Origin: Bacteroidota bacterium
Lineage (GTDB): Bacteria; Bacteroidota; Ignavibacteria; Palsa-1295
Assembly (NCBI GenBank): GCA_021324685.1
Contig: JAJPIQ010000085.1
Span: 1-64,000 of the forward strand
Direction: 5' to 3'
Length of the DNA: 64,000 nucleotides
The first letter of the stretch is position 1. Every line of letters begins with the position of its first letter. The notes below the pieces were generated by a model that saw only the letters and a program-made list of their open reading frames with translations, did no database searches and was not told the DNA's origin. The translations under genes and the position numbers were made by a program. This document shows, in pieces, positions 16,791 to 25,729 of the stretch.

Positions 16791-19577
16791 TTATCGCGCG
16801 GGCACGGCGGTCGTTAGCTTGCGTTTCACTTCTACGATCTTGTAGGCTTCCACTACGTCGCCCACTTTCACGTCATTGTAATTCTCGAGCCCGATCCCGC
16901 ATTCGTACCCGGCATCGACTTCACGGACATCGTCCTTGAAACGGCGCAGCGAAGCCAAACCGCCCGAAAAGACTTCGATGCCATCTCGTAGGAGCCGGAC
17001 TTTGTTGTTTCGAACGATCTTCCCGTCCGTGACGTAGCATCCGGCGATGGTCCCGACCTTCGGAACTTTAAAGATCTCGCGAACTTCGACGGTCGCGGTC
17101 ACTTCCTCTTTCTCTTCCGGCGAAAGCAACCCTTCGAGGGCATCGCGGACGTCATTGATACAATCGTAAATAACGCTGTAAAGGCGAATTTCGACATGCT
17201 CGAGCGCCGCGAGTTTCCGGGCGTCCAGGTTCGGGCGGACATGGAACCCGAGTATGATCGCACCGGAGGCGGCCGCAAGCGTAACGTCGTTTTCCGTGAT
17301 CGCGCCGACCGCGCGGTGGACCATTTCCACCTTTACTTCCGGCGTCGAAAGACGCTGAAGCGAGTCGGCAAGTGCTTCGACCGAACCATCGACATCTCCC
17401 TTCAAGACCAACCGCAGGTGCTGTACGCCACCCTGCTTGATCTGCGCGCTGATATCATCGAGCGTAATAAACCGGACTTGCTTGAAGTCCTGCTCGCGCT
17501 TGAGCTGCTGGCGACGCCCGGATATCTCTTTTGCCTGCGAATCGGATTCGAGGACGATAAACTGATCGCCGGCCTGCGGGATGCCGTCGAAGCCAAGCAA
17601 CTGCACGGGCGCCGAAGGACCGGCCACTTCCACTTTATTGCCACGTTCATCGAACATCGCGCGTACACGGCCCGAGTAGACGCCGGCAAGAAACGGATCG
17701 CCAAGTTTGAGCGTCCCTTTTTGGACGAGCACCGTCGCCTGAATACCACGGCCCCGGTCGACCTCGGCCTCGATAATGACACCACGCGCCGCTCGTTTCG
17801 GGTTCGCTTTCAAATCTAAAATCTCCGCTTCGAGCGCAATGCGATCGAGCAGCGCTTCGACGTTAAGTCCGGTCTTTGCCGATACTTCGACGCAGCCGAA
17901 CTTGCCACCCCATGCTTCGACCAGGATGTTCCGGTCCGCAAGCTGCTGACGAATGCGGTCCGGATTTGCTTCCGGGCGGTCGATCTTATTGAGCGCAATG
18001 ATAATGGGAACGCTTGCAGCCTGTGCGTGGGCAATGGCTTCCCAGGTCTGGGGCATGACACTATCGTCGGCCGCAATAACGACGACAACAATATCGGTGA
18101 TCTGCGCGCCACGGGCCCGCATGGCCGTGAACGCTTCGTGGCCGGGCGTATCGAGGAACGTAATGGGGCGCCGTCCGGGAGCCGACACTTCGTACGCACC
18201 GATATGCTGCGTAATTCCACCGGACTCTCCGGCGACGACATTCGTTTTGCGAATGTGGTCCAGGAGCGACGTTTTGCCGTGATCGACGTGTCCCATAATC
18301 GTTACCACGGGGGCACGGGGCTCGAGCGTTTCCGGCGCGTCCGGAGCATCCTCGAGGACATCCGTCGTAAATTCTTCCTGGAACTCGACCGTATAACCGA
18401 ACTCGTCGGAGACGAGCTGGATCGTGTCTTTGTCCAGTCGCTGGTTGATCGAGACCATCAGGCCAAGTCCGATGCACTTCGAAATAATGTCCCCGACGCT
18501 GACGTTCATCAGGTTGGCGAGCTCGTTCGCGGTCAGGAACTCGGTTGCCTGAATGACCGCCTGGTCGCGCTGCGTCTCTTCCTCGGCGCGGCGTTCCGCC
18601 TCCTCGGCACGTTCGGAGCGGCGCAACCGCCGGGCCTTCGCGCGGCGGGCCATCGTCGTCCCTTCGTCCATCCCGGCTAACGTCCGGCGGACCGCATCTT
18701 TTACATCGCGTGCATCGACCGATTTTTCTTTCGACCGGCGGCGGCGAAGTTCCGGAGTTCCCGGAGCGGCCGGTTTTTCAGAGGTCCGTTCGTGCTTGGT
18801 CACCAGTCCCTGGATACGGGAACGAAGTTTTCCATCCCGCGACTCGCTCGGGGTGCTCGGCTGTTTATTCGAGAGCGGTTCGAGATCGATCTTCCCTTTG
18901 ATCTTGAGGCCGGGAAGCGGCACGCGGAGATCCACCGGTTCCCCGGTCGCAATGACCGTTTTTCTGCGATGGCGGCGTTTCAGGCCATGTTTCGGTTCCA
19001 GGTCCGATTCCGCGGTCGCAGAGGAAGGCGCTTCGCCGACCGGAGGTGCCGCCGTGGGCGCGACCGGAACTTCGGGAGCCACCGCTTCGACCGGCTCTTC
19101 GGGAACGGGAATTTCTTCAACGTCCGGGGCCGCCGGTGCGGAAACCGCTTCGACTTCCTGCGGTGCGACGGCGACGCCGATAAAATCAGGTTCGGAAACA
19201 GCCGGGGCTACTTCGGGCGCGACCGGAATAGGAGTGGGAGCCGGAGGCACAACTTCTGCCGGTTTCGCTTCGGCCGGGCGATGTTCGGGATGCTCGTCGA
19301 GAAAATCTTCGCGGGTCTTCGCCCGTTTCTCTTTAAAGGCGGCAACTTTTTTCTGGCGCTTTTCGGCGACGTCCTTCTCTTTGCCGAATTGCTTCATGAC
19401 GATCTCGAGCGCGTCCGGCTCGATCTTCGACATGATCGACTTGATAGAGGTGAACCCCTTCTTTTGAAGGAATTCGATCAGCGTTTCGTGAGAAACGTTG
19501 ATCTCGGTCGCGAGGGTACGGACCGTAATTTTTTTCGCTCCTGACGAAGCGGAAGTCAGCGTATCGGTTTCTGTCAT
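16791..19577 (-). CDS. infB: Translation initiation factor IF-2
   Basis: This 928-residue protein has an IF2-N domain ([20 protein letters not shown]), a long Pro/Ala/Glu-rich linker at about 90-210, a basic segment, and a second IF2-N-like domain ([20 protein letters not shown]). The GTPase domain starts near residue 425 with [17 protein letters not shown], then [17 protein letters not shown] and [11 protein letters not shown]. Domains II-IV and the fMet-tRNA-binding C-terminus follow. It positions initiator tRNA on the 30S subunit. The low-complexity linker is normal for the family in this group. Confidence 0.98.
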   Translation of the reverse strand: MTETDTLTSASSGAKKITVRTLATEINVSHETLIEFLQKKGFTSIKSIMSKIEPDALEIVMKQFGKEKDVAEKRQKKVAAFKEKRAKTREDFLDEHPEHRPAEAKPAEVVPPAPTPIPVAPEVAPAVSEPDFIGVAVAPQEVEAVSAPAAPDVEEIPVPEEPVEAVAPEVPVAPTAAPPVGEAPSSATAESDLEPKHGLKRRHRRKTVIATGEPVDLRVPLPGLKIKGKIDLEPLSNKQPSTPSESRDGKLRSRIQGLVTKHERTSEKPAAPGTPELRRRRSKEKSVDARDVKDAVRRTLAGMDEGTTMARRAKARRLRRSERAEEAERRAEEETQRDQAVIQATEFLTANELANLMNVSVGDIISKCIGLGLMVSINQRLDKDTIQLVSDEFGYTVEFQEEFTTDVLEDAPDAPETLEPRAPVVTIMGHVDHGKTSLLDHIRKTNVVAGESGGITQHIGAYEVSAPGRRPITFLDTPGHEAFTAMRARGAQITDIVVVVIAADDSVMPQTWEAIAHAQAASVPIIIALNKIDRPEANPDRIRQQLADRNILVEAWGGKFGCVEVSAKTGLNVEALLDRIALEAEILDLKANPKRAARGVIIEAEVDRGRGIQATVLVQKGTLKLGDPFLAGVYSGRVRAMFDERGNKVEVAGPSAPVQLLGFDGIPQAGDQFIVLESDSQAKEISGRRQQLKREQDFKQVRFITLDDISAQIKQGGVQHLRLVLKGDVDGSVEALADSLQRLSTPEVKVEMVHRAVGAITENDVTLAAASGAIILGFHVRPNLDARKLAALEHVEIRLYSVIYDCINDVRDALEGLLSPEEKEEVTATVEVREIFKVPKVGTIAGCYVTDGKIVRNNKVRLLRDGIEVFSGGLASLRRFKDDVREVDAGYECGIGLENYNDVKVGDVVEAYKIVEVKRKLTTAVPAR

Positions 19578-19812
19578 TGCTCTCCTTTTTCGAGCGGACG
19601 TGAATAGAATCCGCTCTTGCGATGAATGGCCGAAACCGTTAGCTCATTCATCGCCCTGCGTGAGCGATCAGCTACGACCGCTCATTCGGATGAGCTAACG
19701 CGGAGGAACCATTATTCCCCGCTCGACAGCGGCTTTTCTTCGTCGCAACCGGGCGACCCCAAAAAAGCCTATCCAGACCGGCTCGACCATGCCGGATCAT
19801 CAGAGTACCGTC
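19578..19812 (-). promoter_or_regulatory. Structured nusA-infB spacer / infB leader with competing hairpins
   Basis: The 235 bp between nusA and infB hold no gene but several exact inverted repeats: 19592-19598 with 19610-19616 (7 bp), 19619-19628 with 19645-19654 (gcgatgaatg, 10 bp), and 19638-19647 with 19690-19699 (gttagctcat, 10 bp). The last two share 19645-19647 and so exclude each other. The arrangement could act as an mRNA leader switch or processing site for infB; no ligand or known riboswitch is recognised. Confidence 0.4.
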
Positions 19813-21240
19813 TTATCCATTGTTGCCACTTTCTTGGTGCGAGGCTTCGGCAGCCGGGGCCGCCTCACCATCGGCTTGTTCTTCGACCGGATGCAGCACG
19901 CCGTCCTGATCGGCAGCGATTTCGCCGAGATCGGCCGTTTGGCCGGGCCGGAGCGTCACCAGCGAGACGCCCGCTTTTTCGGCGGTGCTTTCGAGGAGCT
20001 CGTCGGCCTGGGCAAATTCGCGTTCGATCGAAAGCCGAATATGCTCCAGCCGTTCCGGCGTCATCCCGGGAATACGCAGCAGCGTTTCGCGCGGCGTCGC
20101 CAGGAATTCCTTGGCCGTATCGATGCGGGAGCGGATCAGCTCGCCGTAAAGTTCCGCGCCGATCTCGTCGCGGAAGTCGATCAGCTCGATGTCCTCTTCG
20201 TCGCGCGCTTCCTTGACCAGGTTGATCTGGTACCCCGTCAGCCGCGAAGCAAGCCGGACGTTCTGCCCCTGCTTGCCGATCGCCAGCGAGACCTGGTCGT
20301 CGCTCACGAGTACGGTCGCCGTCTTCGAATCCTCATTGAGTTCGACCTCGATGAGCTTGGCGGGCGATAACGCACGCCCCAAAAATTGCACCGGGTCCGG
20401 AGACCACGGAATGATATCGATATTCTCGTTGGCCAGTTCGCGGACGATCGAATGAATCCGGACGCCTTTCATTCCGACGCAGGCACCGACCGGATCGACG
20501 CGGTCGTCCGTCGTTTCGACGGCCACCTTGGCGCGTTCGCCGGGTTCCCGCGCGACGGCCTTGATAAGAATAATTCCGTCGTAAATTTCCGGAATTTCGA
20601 TCTCCATCAGGCGCTCGAGGAAGCGCGGGTCGCTGCGCGAAAGCAAAACGACCGGGGCCGAACTCGGCCCGCCGCGGCGCACGTCCTTGACGATCGCGCG
20701 GATCGTATCGCCTTTGCGCCACCGTTCCCGCTGGATCTGCTCCTGCTTCGGCAGCAGGAGTTCCCGGCGGTTGTGGATCACGAAGAGGTCGCCATGGCGG
20801 ATCTGGTACACCTCGCCGACGATAATTTCGCCGATGAGCTGATTATACTCGTTGAACACATTATCTTTCTCGATCTCGCGAATACGCTGGTTCAGGTTCT
20901 GCTTGGCCGTCACGATCAGCCGGCGGCCAAAGTCCTTCCCCATATTGATGATCTCGACGTATTCATCGCCGGGTTCCAGTTCCTCACCCGATTTTTCGAG
21001 CGCTTCTTTCGGCGTGATCTCGGTCGCCGCGTTTTCGACCTTCTCGACCACCGTTTTTTCGAGATAAATTTCGATATCGCCCTTGTCCATATTCATCACA
21101 AGGTCGAACTTCGCGTCCATGCCGTATTTTTTACGGATCATCATGGCGAAGGTCTCCTCGATCACGGACATCAGGATGTCCCGATCGATCCCCTTCTCGC
21201 GGACCATGTCCGCAAACGATTCTACGATAATTGGATTCAA
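19813..21240 (-). CDS. nusA: Transcription termination/antitermination factor NusA
   Basis: This 475-residue protein starts with the NusA N-terminal domain (DRDILMSVIEETFAMMIRKK), followed by an S1 domain around residues 135-200 (GEVYQIRHGDLFVIHNRREL). The KH domains include GACVGMKGVRIHSIVRELAN and VSLAIGKQGQNVRLASRLTG. A short acidic C-terminal tail (EEQADGEAAPAAEAS) replaces the extra repeats found in Escherichia coli. It binds RNA polymerase and modulates pausing, termination and rRNA antitermination. The usual upstream neighbour rimP is absent here. Confidence 0.97.
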   Translation of the reverse strand: MNPIIVESFADMVREKGIDRDILMSVIEETFAMMIRKKYGMDAKFDLVMNMDKGDIEIYLEKTVVEKVENAATEITPKEALEKSGEELEPGDEYVEIINMGKDFGRRLIVTAKQNLNQRIREIEKDNVFNEYNQLIGEIIVGEVYQIRHGDLFVIHNRRELLLPKQEQIQRERWRKGDTIRAIVKDVRRGGPSSAPVVLLSRSDPRFLERLMEIEIPEIYDGIILIKAVAREPGERAKVAVETTDDRVDPVGACVGMKGVRIHSIVRELANENIDIIPWSPDPVQFLGRALSPAKLIEVELNEDSKTATVLVSDDQVSLAIGKQGQNVRLASRLTGYQINLVKEARDEEDIELIDFRDEIGAELYGELIRSRIDTAKEFLATPRETLLRIPGMTPERLEHIRLSIEREFAQADELLESTAEKAGVSLVTLRPGQTADLGEIAADQDGVLHPVEEQADGEAAPAAEASHQESGNNG

Positions 21241-21466
21241 AGAAGTACTCTGCTAAATCAATGAAGTGAATATGGAAGAAAACGATCCATTCCCGGAATG
21301 TGCCGCCCGTGCAATTTAAGCGCGATGGGCCGCCCTGCAATTCAAGCGCGCGCTTCATATCCGTCAGCGCGCCACTTGAATCGGCCCGCTTCGTAACACC
21401 CGGCACGCGCACAAATTCCAAAAACAGCCGGTTCCGTGCCTGATTCCGGATGATTTCTTCATCATC

Positions 21467-21502
21467 AAGGGCTTTCCCAAGGGCTTCCCTGAGGGCTTCC
21501 CC
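21467..21502. repeat. 12-bp tandem repeat, three degenerate units
   Basis: Three consecutive 12-base units of the form aagggcttyccy can be read (aagggctttccc, aagggcttccct, gagggcttcccc). They are flanked by two copies of cttcatcatc. The function is unknown; it may be slippage-derived. Confidence 0.5.
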
Positions 21503-21889
21503 AAAGCATCCGGGCTTTCTTCATCATCCAGGATTGCCACGCCAGCGTTCCTTGCTGCCAGGACGCTCCTGAATGAAAAAGCCCGGCTCCCCAGGATGCC
21601 GATCACGATCGCTCATCCGTTCCAGAAGCGGGCACGTTTCCGAGAAGTGCTAAGCAACAGCACCTATTTAAAAATGATTCAAATTGAGGAAACAGCTTAA
21701 ATTGTGCCTTTTTTATTTACCCTCGCAAGCAAATCATAGCCACCTCCACCAGCAACTCAGCGTCGCAGCTTCCTGCCCGTCCCTGGCGCGACTGCTCCCA
21801 TCCATGCATTTTACGAGCGTAAGAATATGCAACACCAATAAATATTTCAGGTCGTTCCTACGGGTAATATCATGGGATATTCCAAAAAA

Positions 21890-21917
21890 GCCAGAATTTG
21901 ATGCTTTCTATTCTGGC
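21890..21917. repeat. Inverted repeat, 8-bp arms
   Basis: Perfect arms gccagaat (21890-21897) and attctggc (21910-21917) surround a 12-base loop. It is 22 bp from the operator-like palindrome at 21940. No T tract follows on either strand. Confidence 0.45.
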
Positions 21918-21939
21918 ACATTTGGATGGGGATTGTTTT

Positions 21940-21967
21940 TCATGAACTAACGGTCGTTAGTTCATGA
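21940..21967. promoter_or_regulatory. 28-bp perfect palindrome resembling a TetR-family operator
   Basis: Arms tcatgaactaacg (21940-21952) and cgttagttcatga (21955-21967) are exactly complementary around a central gt. TetR-family repressors commonly bind palindromes of this shape, with an AACTAACGnnCGTTAGTT-like core. No TetR gene and no clear target gene lie nearby, so the site is either orphan, for an unrecognised transcript, or a remnant. Confidence 0.45.
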
Positions 21968-22032
21968 CAGCGGGAGACTGAGTTCCCGATTTCCGAGAAT
22001 TTTACTATTATTTTGCAATATCAATGATGGCC

Positions 22033-22098
22033 CGTAGGTCGAGCGTCCCCGCTCGACTCACCGGAGAATCGATGTCGAGCGAGGACGCTCGACCTACG
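22033..22098. repeat. Long hairpin-forming inverted repeat (25-bp arms)
   Basis: Arms at 22033-22057 and 22074-22098 pair over 25 bp with one mismatch; the outer 16 bp (cgtaggtcgagcgtcc) are perfect. The loop is 16 bases. Partial copies of the arm occur at 22605-22618 and 24787-24796, so it may belong to a dispersed REP- or MITE-like family. It also sits just beyond the stop of the hypothetical gene at 22112 and could end its transcript. Confidence 0.65.
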
Positions 22099-22111
22099 CG
22101 CTGCGAAATTC

Positions 22112-22576
22112 CTAATTAAAAGGCCCCGGAGAAAGATTACGCGTTGGTATCTTAATATATGCGCCAATCATGTTGCTTCGGATAGTATCGCCGAAAGGCA
22201 CATTAAACTGGTAAAAAGGATAGATGAATATTCCGAGGAACGGAATTATACTGAAACCACTGTAAACATGATTATCCAAAAAAGTTACAGTGGGGCCAAC
22301 GTCGAGTCCGAAAAAAAGCATACCTTCCACGCCGATATGGAGTCTCTGAAAGCGATGACCGAAATCGACATCTGCGGTAATCCCGTAAAATGGGCCAAGG
22401 GACTCCGATTGGCGAGGAAGGTACGTGGCCTCAAATCCACCTACCAACCCGGACCCAAATTCATAGCCAATTTTAGGGCCGATGCTCCACCATGATGCCT
22501 TTTGTGCTAAGCAATAATATGGGAATAAAGTAAGCATTGAATAGACATACATGATTCGAAAAACTTTATTTCTCAT
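22112..22576 (-). CDS. Hypothetical secreted/outer-membrane protein
   Basis: The 154 residues begin with a hydrophobic segment (MYVYSMLTLFPYYCLAQ) compatible with a signal peptide. Gly- and aromatic-rich alternating strands follow (GYEFGSGLVGGFEATYLP, HIGVEGMLFFGLDVGPTVTF, IIPFLGIFIYPFYQFNVP), as in small outer-membrane beta-barrels. No family is recognised. It ends without a sorting domain. The local region is AT-rich relative to its surroundings. Confidence 0.55.
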   Translation of the reverse strand: MRNKVFRIMYVYSMLTLFPYYCLAQKASWWSIGPKIGYEFGSGLVGGFEATYLPRQSESLGPFYGITADVDFGHRFQRLHIGVEGMLFFGLDVGPTVTFLDNHVYSGFSIIPFLGIFIYPFYQFNVPFGDTIRSNMIGAYIKIPTRNLSPGPFN

Positions 22577-22604
22577 AATGTTATCATAAAACGTAATTTA
22601 TTAC

Positions 22605-22618
22605 GCGTAGGTCGAGCG
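22605..22618. repeat. Partial copy of the gcgtaggtcgagcg repeat
   Basis: This 14-base match to one arm of the inverted repeat at 22033-22098 lies between the hypothetical gene and the propeller gene. It lacks the second arm. Confidence 0.4.
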
Positions 22619-22623
22619 ATCGA

Positions 22624-24720
22624 TCAGAATAGTGAAACCTTCGTAAATTCCCTTTCTCCTTGCCCGTGTTTTAACACAATAAAATAATCGCCCGCTGGCA
22701 AGACGCCGGTCGTTATGGATTCTTCAATGCCAGACAGTTGCTCCCAAAAACAGCACGTCCCGAGCTCATCATAAATAAAGACCTCACCCGGTTCCCGTAA
22801 CTCTGGTTCCCGGACTACGATGCGGCTGTGAGAGGCGTAGACGGAAAGCGAAGAAAATCCCGATTGAGAATAATCCTTCACCGCATCGGTTTCAGGTCCC
22901 CGATAAACGATAAGGTCCTGACTGCCTATGGAGACGTCGCCTGTTTGCGGACTAACGGCCATACAAAAAATAGTGCTGCTGTCAAGGGCTTTTTCTTTCT
23001 TTAGAATTTTGTTCGTTGCTAAATCGAACCATTCAATCGTATCATTCCACGTATTGTAATTATTGAAGTGCCCAAGCGCAAAACCTCCCACATATTTGCC
23101 ATCGGGAAGTCTTATAACCGTCCCCATGGTACCGTCGTGGGGAATTTGTTCTGTTGCACTATTAAAAATATTACGAATTTCATAACCGTTAGTGCCATTC
23201 ACTAAAAGAGCAGAGTCTCCCGGCATAAAAGCGATCAGACCGATTCCGCCCCACCCTGCATCGCTCCGATTGAGGGTAGCTAAACGCTTCCCGGTATGAG
23301 AATCCCACACGTAAAAATTATTTGGGTCGCTTGCCGCCAAAAAACTTCCACTGTTCGAAAAAACGAGGGCGAAAATTGGGTTAAGCGGATTATCTAGCGT
23401 TGCGACTAACCGGCGCTGTGGCCCATTCCAAATTTGGGCAGCATTTCTTTCGTCCTGAGACCATCCGCTTTCGGAATAAATCTGTGTGGCCACAGCAAAT
23501 TCGGAATCGTCCGGAGAAACGGCGACAACAGTTGGAGCAGATGTATCGCAAATGCCGGATCGCAACTGCACTCCGGTGTCTGACAGGTCCGACCAAAAAT
23601 AAATTTCTCCGTTCGGGCCTCCTCCGGTAACGGCATGGTAACCGGTTGCGGTCGAAGAGCGCCCGCCAACAATGGATAACGAACGTACCGCTCCGTTTTT
23701 AGCATCGAAGATGCTTCCGGCAACGAGACTTTTGCCATCTGCGGAGAACGCCCCATAGAATGTGGGGGTACATCCAAGGTCTTGCACAACCTCGTGGCGA
23801 GAAATAGAATAGAGGGTGGGTCCCGGAACGATAAGAGTATCTTCGTTGAAAAACGATGCGGAAGGGAATGGCAACGGAGTAACTGCGTGAGATTTAAGAT
23901 CGATAATATCGGCCGTTTGCGCACCATTCAAAATATTGAACTGCTCCGACGTTATGCTTGAACCGGAAGGACTGAAAGTGATTGCTCCTCCGGCATTTTC
24001 ACTTCCCCATTCTGCCAGAATCGCTCCCGAAGTATCCATTTCCTTTAAATCGTTATCCCAGACAATGAACGTTCCGGCACGCTTCGGATTGAAGGCGAGG
24101 ACCTGCGGCGTATTAAAAATATTGCCAAAGCGACGCACTTCTTTTTTCGACGGTATATCTATCAGTGACAAAATACTATTTGCCGTTGCCGCAAGCAGCA
24201 TCGTGCCGTCGGAACTTATACTAACACGGCCTCGATCTTTTGCTTTCACGGTTAAGTACAGGCTGTCGCCGATTCGATCGAACAGATACTCCATCGAATC
24301 CTCATAGCTCACACATATAAAGTTACCATCGGGCGTTGCATCGATAGAGAGTGGAATACCCTCCGAAGGCAAGCTTACAAGGAGCGTAAACTTGTTCGAA
24401 TCTGGATTCCAGGCTATGATCCGTTCTCCACATGCAGAGATGATTTCATGTCCGCCCTTCGTTGAAACAGAGGTCCACGCGACGTCACGGCTCAAGTGGT
24501 CGGTGTCTGCAAACGAGCTGCCGCGTTCCGGAATTACGGCATTACTGAGAGGCCACGCTTCCCACCCCTCCAGGGTCGTGAATAAAAGCATGTCCTGTCT
24601 CGTCGACGGCACGAGCGTTCCCGCTGTTCCGCCTCTTGCCCACAAAATGTCCGGCGTCTGCGCGAAGGCGTCCGGCGCAAACACAAGAATGCTTATCGAA
24701 AGAATGGCCCGTTGTAACAT
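22624..24720 (-). CDS. T9SS-secreted beta-propeller (WD40-like) protein
   Basis: The 698 residues start with a signal peptide (MLQRAILSISILVFAPDAFA). The body shows repeated propeller blades of the WD40/YVTN type, for example SIDATPDGNFICVSYEDSME, VSISSDGTMLLAATANSILS, GAFSADGKSLVAGSIFDAKN and VAVSPDDSEFAVATQIYSES. The C-terminus is a diverged type A sorting domain (VFIYDELGTCCFWEQLSG, then LPAGDYFIVLKHG and FTKVSLF). It is probably a cell-surface or secreted protein; the ligand is unknown. Confidence 0.75.
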   Translation of the reverse strand: MLQRAILSISILVFAPDAFAQTPDILWARGGTAGTLVPSTRQDMLLFTTLEGWEAWPLSNAVIPERGSSFADTDHLSRDVAWTSVSTKGGHEIISACGERIIAWNPDSNKFTLLVSLPSEGIPLSIDATPDGNFICVSYEDSMEYLFDRIGDSLYLTVKAKDRGRVSISSDGTMLLAATANSILSLIDIPSKKEVRRFGNIFNTPQVLAFNPKRAGTFIVWDNDLKEMDTSGAILAEWGSENAGGAITFSPSGSSITSEQFNILNGAQTADIIDLKSHAVTPLPFPSASFFNEDTLIVPGPTLYSISRHEVVQDLGCTPTFYGAFSADGKSLVAGSIFDAKNGAVRSLSIVGGRSSTATGYHAVTGGGPNGEIYFWSDLSDTGVQLRSGICDTSAPTVVAVSPDDSEFAVATQIYSESGWSQDERNAAQIWNGPQRRLVATLDNPLNPIFALVFSNSGSFLAASDPNNFYVWDSHTGKRLATLNRSDAGWGGIGLIAFMPGDSALLVNGTNGYEIRNIFNSATEQIPHDGTMGTVIRLPDGKYVGGFALGHFNNYNTWNDTIEWFDLATNKILKKEKALDSSTIFCMAVSPQTGDVSIGSQDLIVYRGPETDAVKDYSQSGFSSLSVYASHSRIVVREPELREPGEVFIYDELGTCCFWEQLSGIEESITTGVLPAGDYFIVLKHGQGEREFTKVSLF

Positions 24721-24786
24721 TCTACCTGATTTCCATCTTCATGTCAGCTCTAAAATTCCCGTTATCGAGGCTTTCGATGGAGCAGC

Positions 24787-24796
24787 GCGTAGGTCG
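24787..24796. repeat. Short partial copy of the gcgtaggtcg repeat
   Basis: These ten bases match the outer arm of the 22033-22098 inverted repeat. They lie between the propeller gene's start and the first tandem paralogue. On length alone it could be chance, but its neighbourhood and intergenic setting support the link. Confidence 0.25.
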
Positions 24797-24892
24797 CTCT
24801 AGAAAAATTTAAAGCTCAAATGAGAGCCCAAGAATAACTCTGAGATCGGTAGTCTTGACATTCGAGCCGGCCAATGGAGTTGACGCTTCAAT

Positions 24893-25690
24893 TTAATGGT
24901 CGAGAAAGATTCGAAAGCATTGCGTGCCCGACTGAATAAAATAAAGCCCGCGCGTCGCATTCGAAAAATCGAAGTCGTAACATGTGCTGGATATTGATTG
25001 CGGCGCAATATTATTTATTGCCCGGCCGAGTTCATCGTACACTTTGAATTCGCGCGGGCTACAATTCCGCGCCCAAAGATAGGCGTGGCGATTACGGAAA
25101 TAACATTCCAGGGAGTCGTCACTCGTGCCCTCCCTAACGCCGGCCCCGCCAGGCATCACAGGCGTCGCCAATTGAAAACTGATATTGGGAATGTTATATA
25201 AGAATTTATAAACGGAATCGGCGGGTGTAAAAGAAAAAAAGTGAAATTCGAACCAACACGCGTAATCAATGGTATCGTCTGGAAAAAGGCGTCGAACTAC
25301 AAAAGGTCCGATGCTATCGTAAATGTTTTTAAAAACGAAACGCCATTGAGGGTAATTTGTATCGATTGCCGTCCACGGTAGCTCCATGATCGTATCGGCC
25401 GGCGCCCAGGGGACCCATATAGGAATCTCTAAATGAATACCGCGATGTATCCAAATTGGCCCGTCGGATAAGTTTGACAAACACGTGTCGAGCATCACGG
25501 AATCGGGGTTGTAGAGTGAATCGTCGTGGTAAAAGTCATTTCCATGATACAAAGCATGAAAATACAACTCGAGACAGGTGGTATCGATATTCCACCGATT
25601 TTGCGCCGAGGCATGCTCCGCCGTCCATGGTGCAGCCGCAACCAGGATTAGCACGACGGCAAACAAAACCGATTTTCGTGTGCGATTCAT
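24893..25690 (-). CDS. Tandem secreted paralogue 1 (one copy of a ~140-residue module + sorting domain)
   Basis: This 265-residue protein has a signal peptide (RKSVLFAVVLILVAAAPWTA) and one module: TTCLELYFHALYHGNDFYHD, NPDSVMLDTC, DTIMELPWTAIDTNYPQWRF, DSIGPFVVRRLFPDDTIDYA, ADSVYKFLYNIPNISFQLAT. It closes with a short T9SS-like sorting domain (EFKVYDELGRAINNI, ATRGLYFIQSG). The module is shared with the next two genes. The DSVxxxLxxIPN end faintly recalls subtilase propeptide-like domains; that is speculative. Confidence 0.7.
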   Translation of the reverse strand: MNRTRKSVLFAVVLILVAAAPWTAEHASAQNRWNIDTTCLELYFHALYHGNDFYHDDSLYNPDSVMLDTCLSNLSDGPIWIHRGIHLEIPIWVPWAPADTIMELPWTAIDTNYPQWRFVFKNIYDSIGPFVVRRLFPDDTIDYACWFEFHFFSFTPADSVYKFLYNIPNISFQLATPVMPGGAGVREGTSDDSLECYFRNRHAYLWARNCSPREFKVYDELGRAINNIAPQSISSTCYDFDFSNATRGLYFIQSGTQCFRIFLDH

Positions 25691-25729
25691 GGGATTTGAT
25701 AGGAATTTAAGCTGTATTCGATGGGATGA

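Larger units (their letters stand above)
21241..22111. other. Long non-coding stretch upstream of nusA
   Basis: No convincing gene is found on either strand over about 870 bp. The nusA-proximal part has two imperfect copies of tgcaattyaagcgcg (around 21310-21350) and a 12-bp tandem repeat. The distal part is AT-richer and contains three palindromic elements, listed separately. Short open frames here (for example 21684-21950 on plus and 21364-21606 on minus) look compositionally like noise. The nusA promoter presumably lies within it. Confidence 0.6.

Noticed and set aside
18792-19544. Plus-strand frame over the infB linker
   Set aside because: The Arg/Phe/Gly-rich translation is the mirror of the low-complexity IF-2 linker, not a gene.
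20386-21264. Long plus-strand open frame (292 codons) over nusA
   Set aside because: It is antisense to a clear NusA with strong family motifs; its own translation is Asp/Arg/His-rich and not protein-like.
21684-21950. Plus-strand frame (88 codons) in the gene-free stretch
   Set aside because: No protein-like pattern, and it runs into the palindromes.
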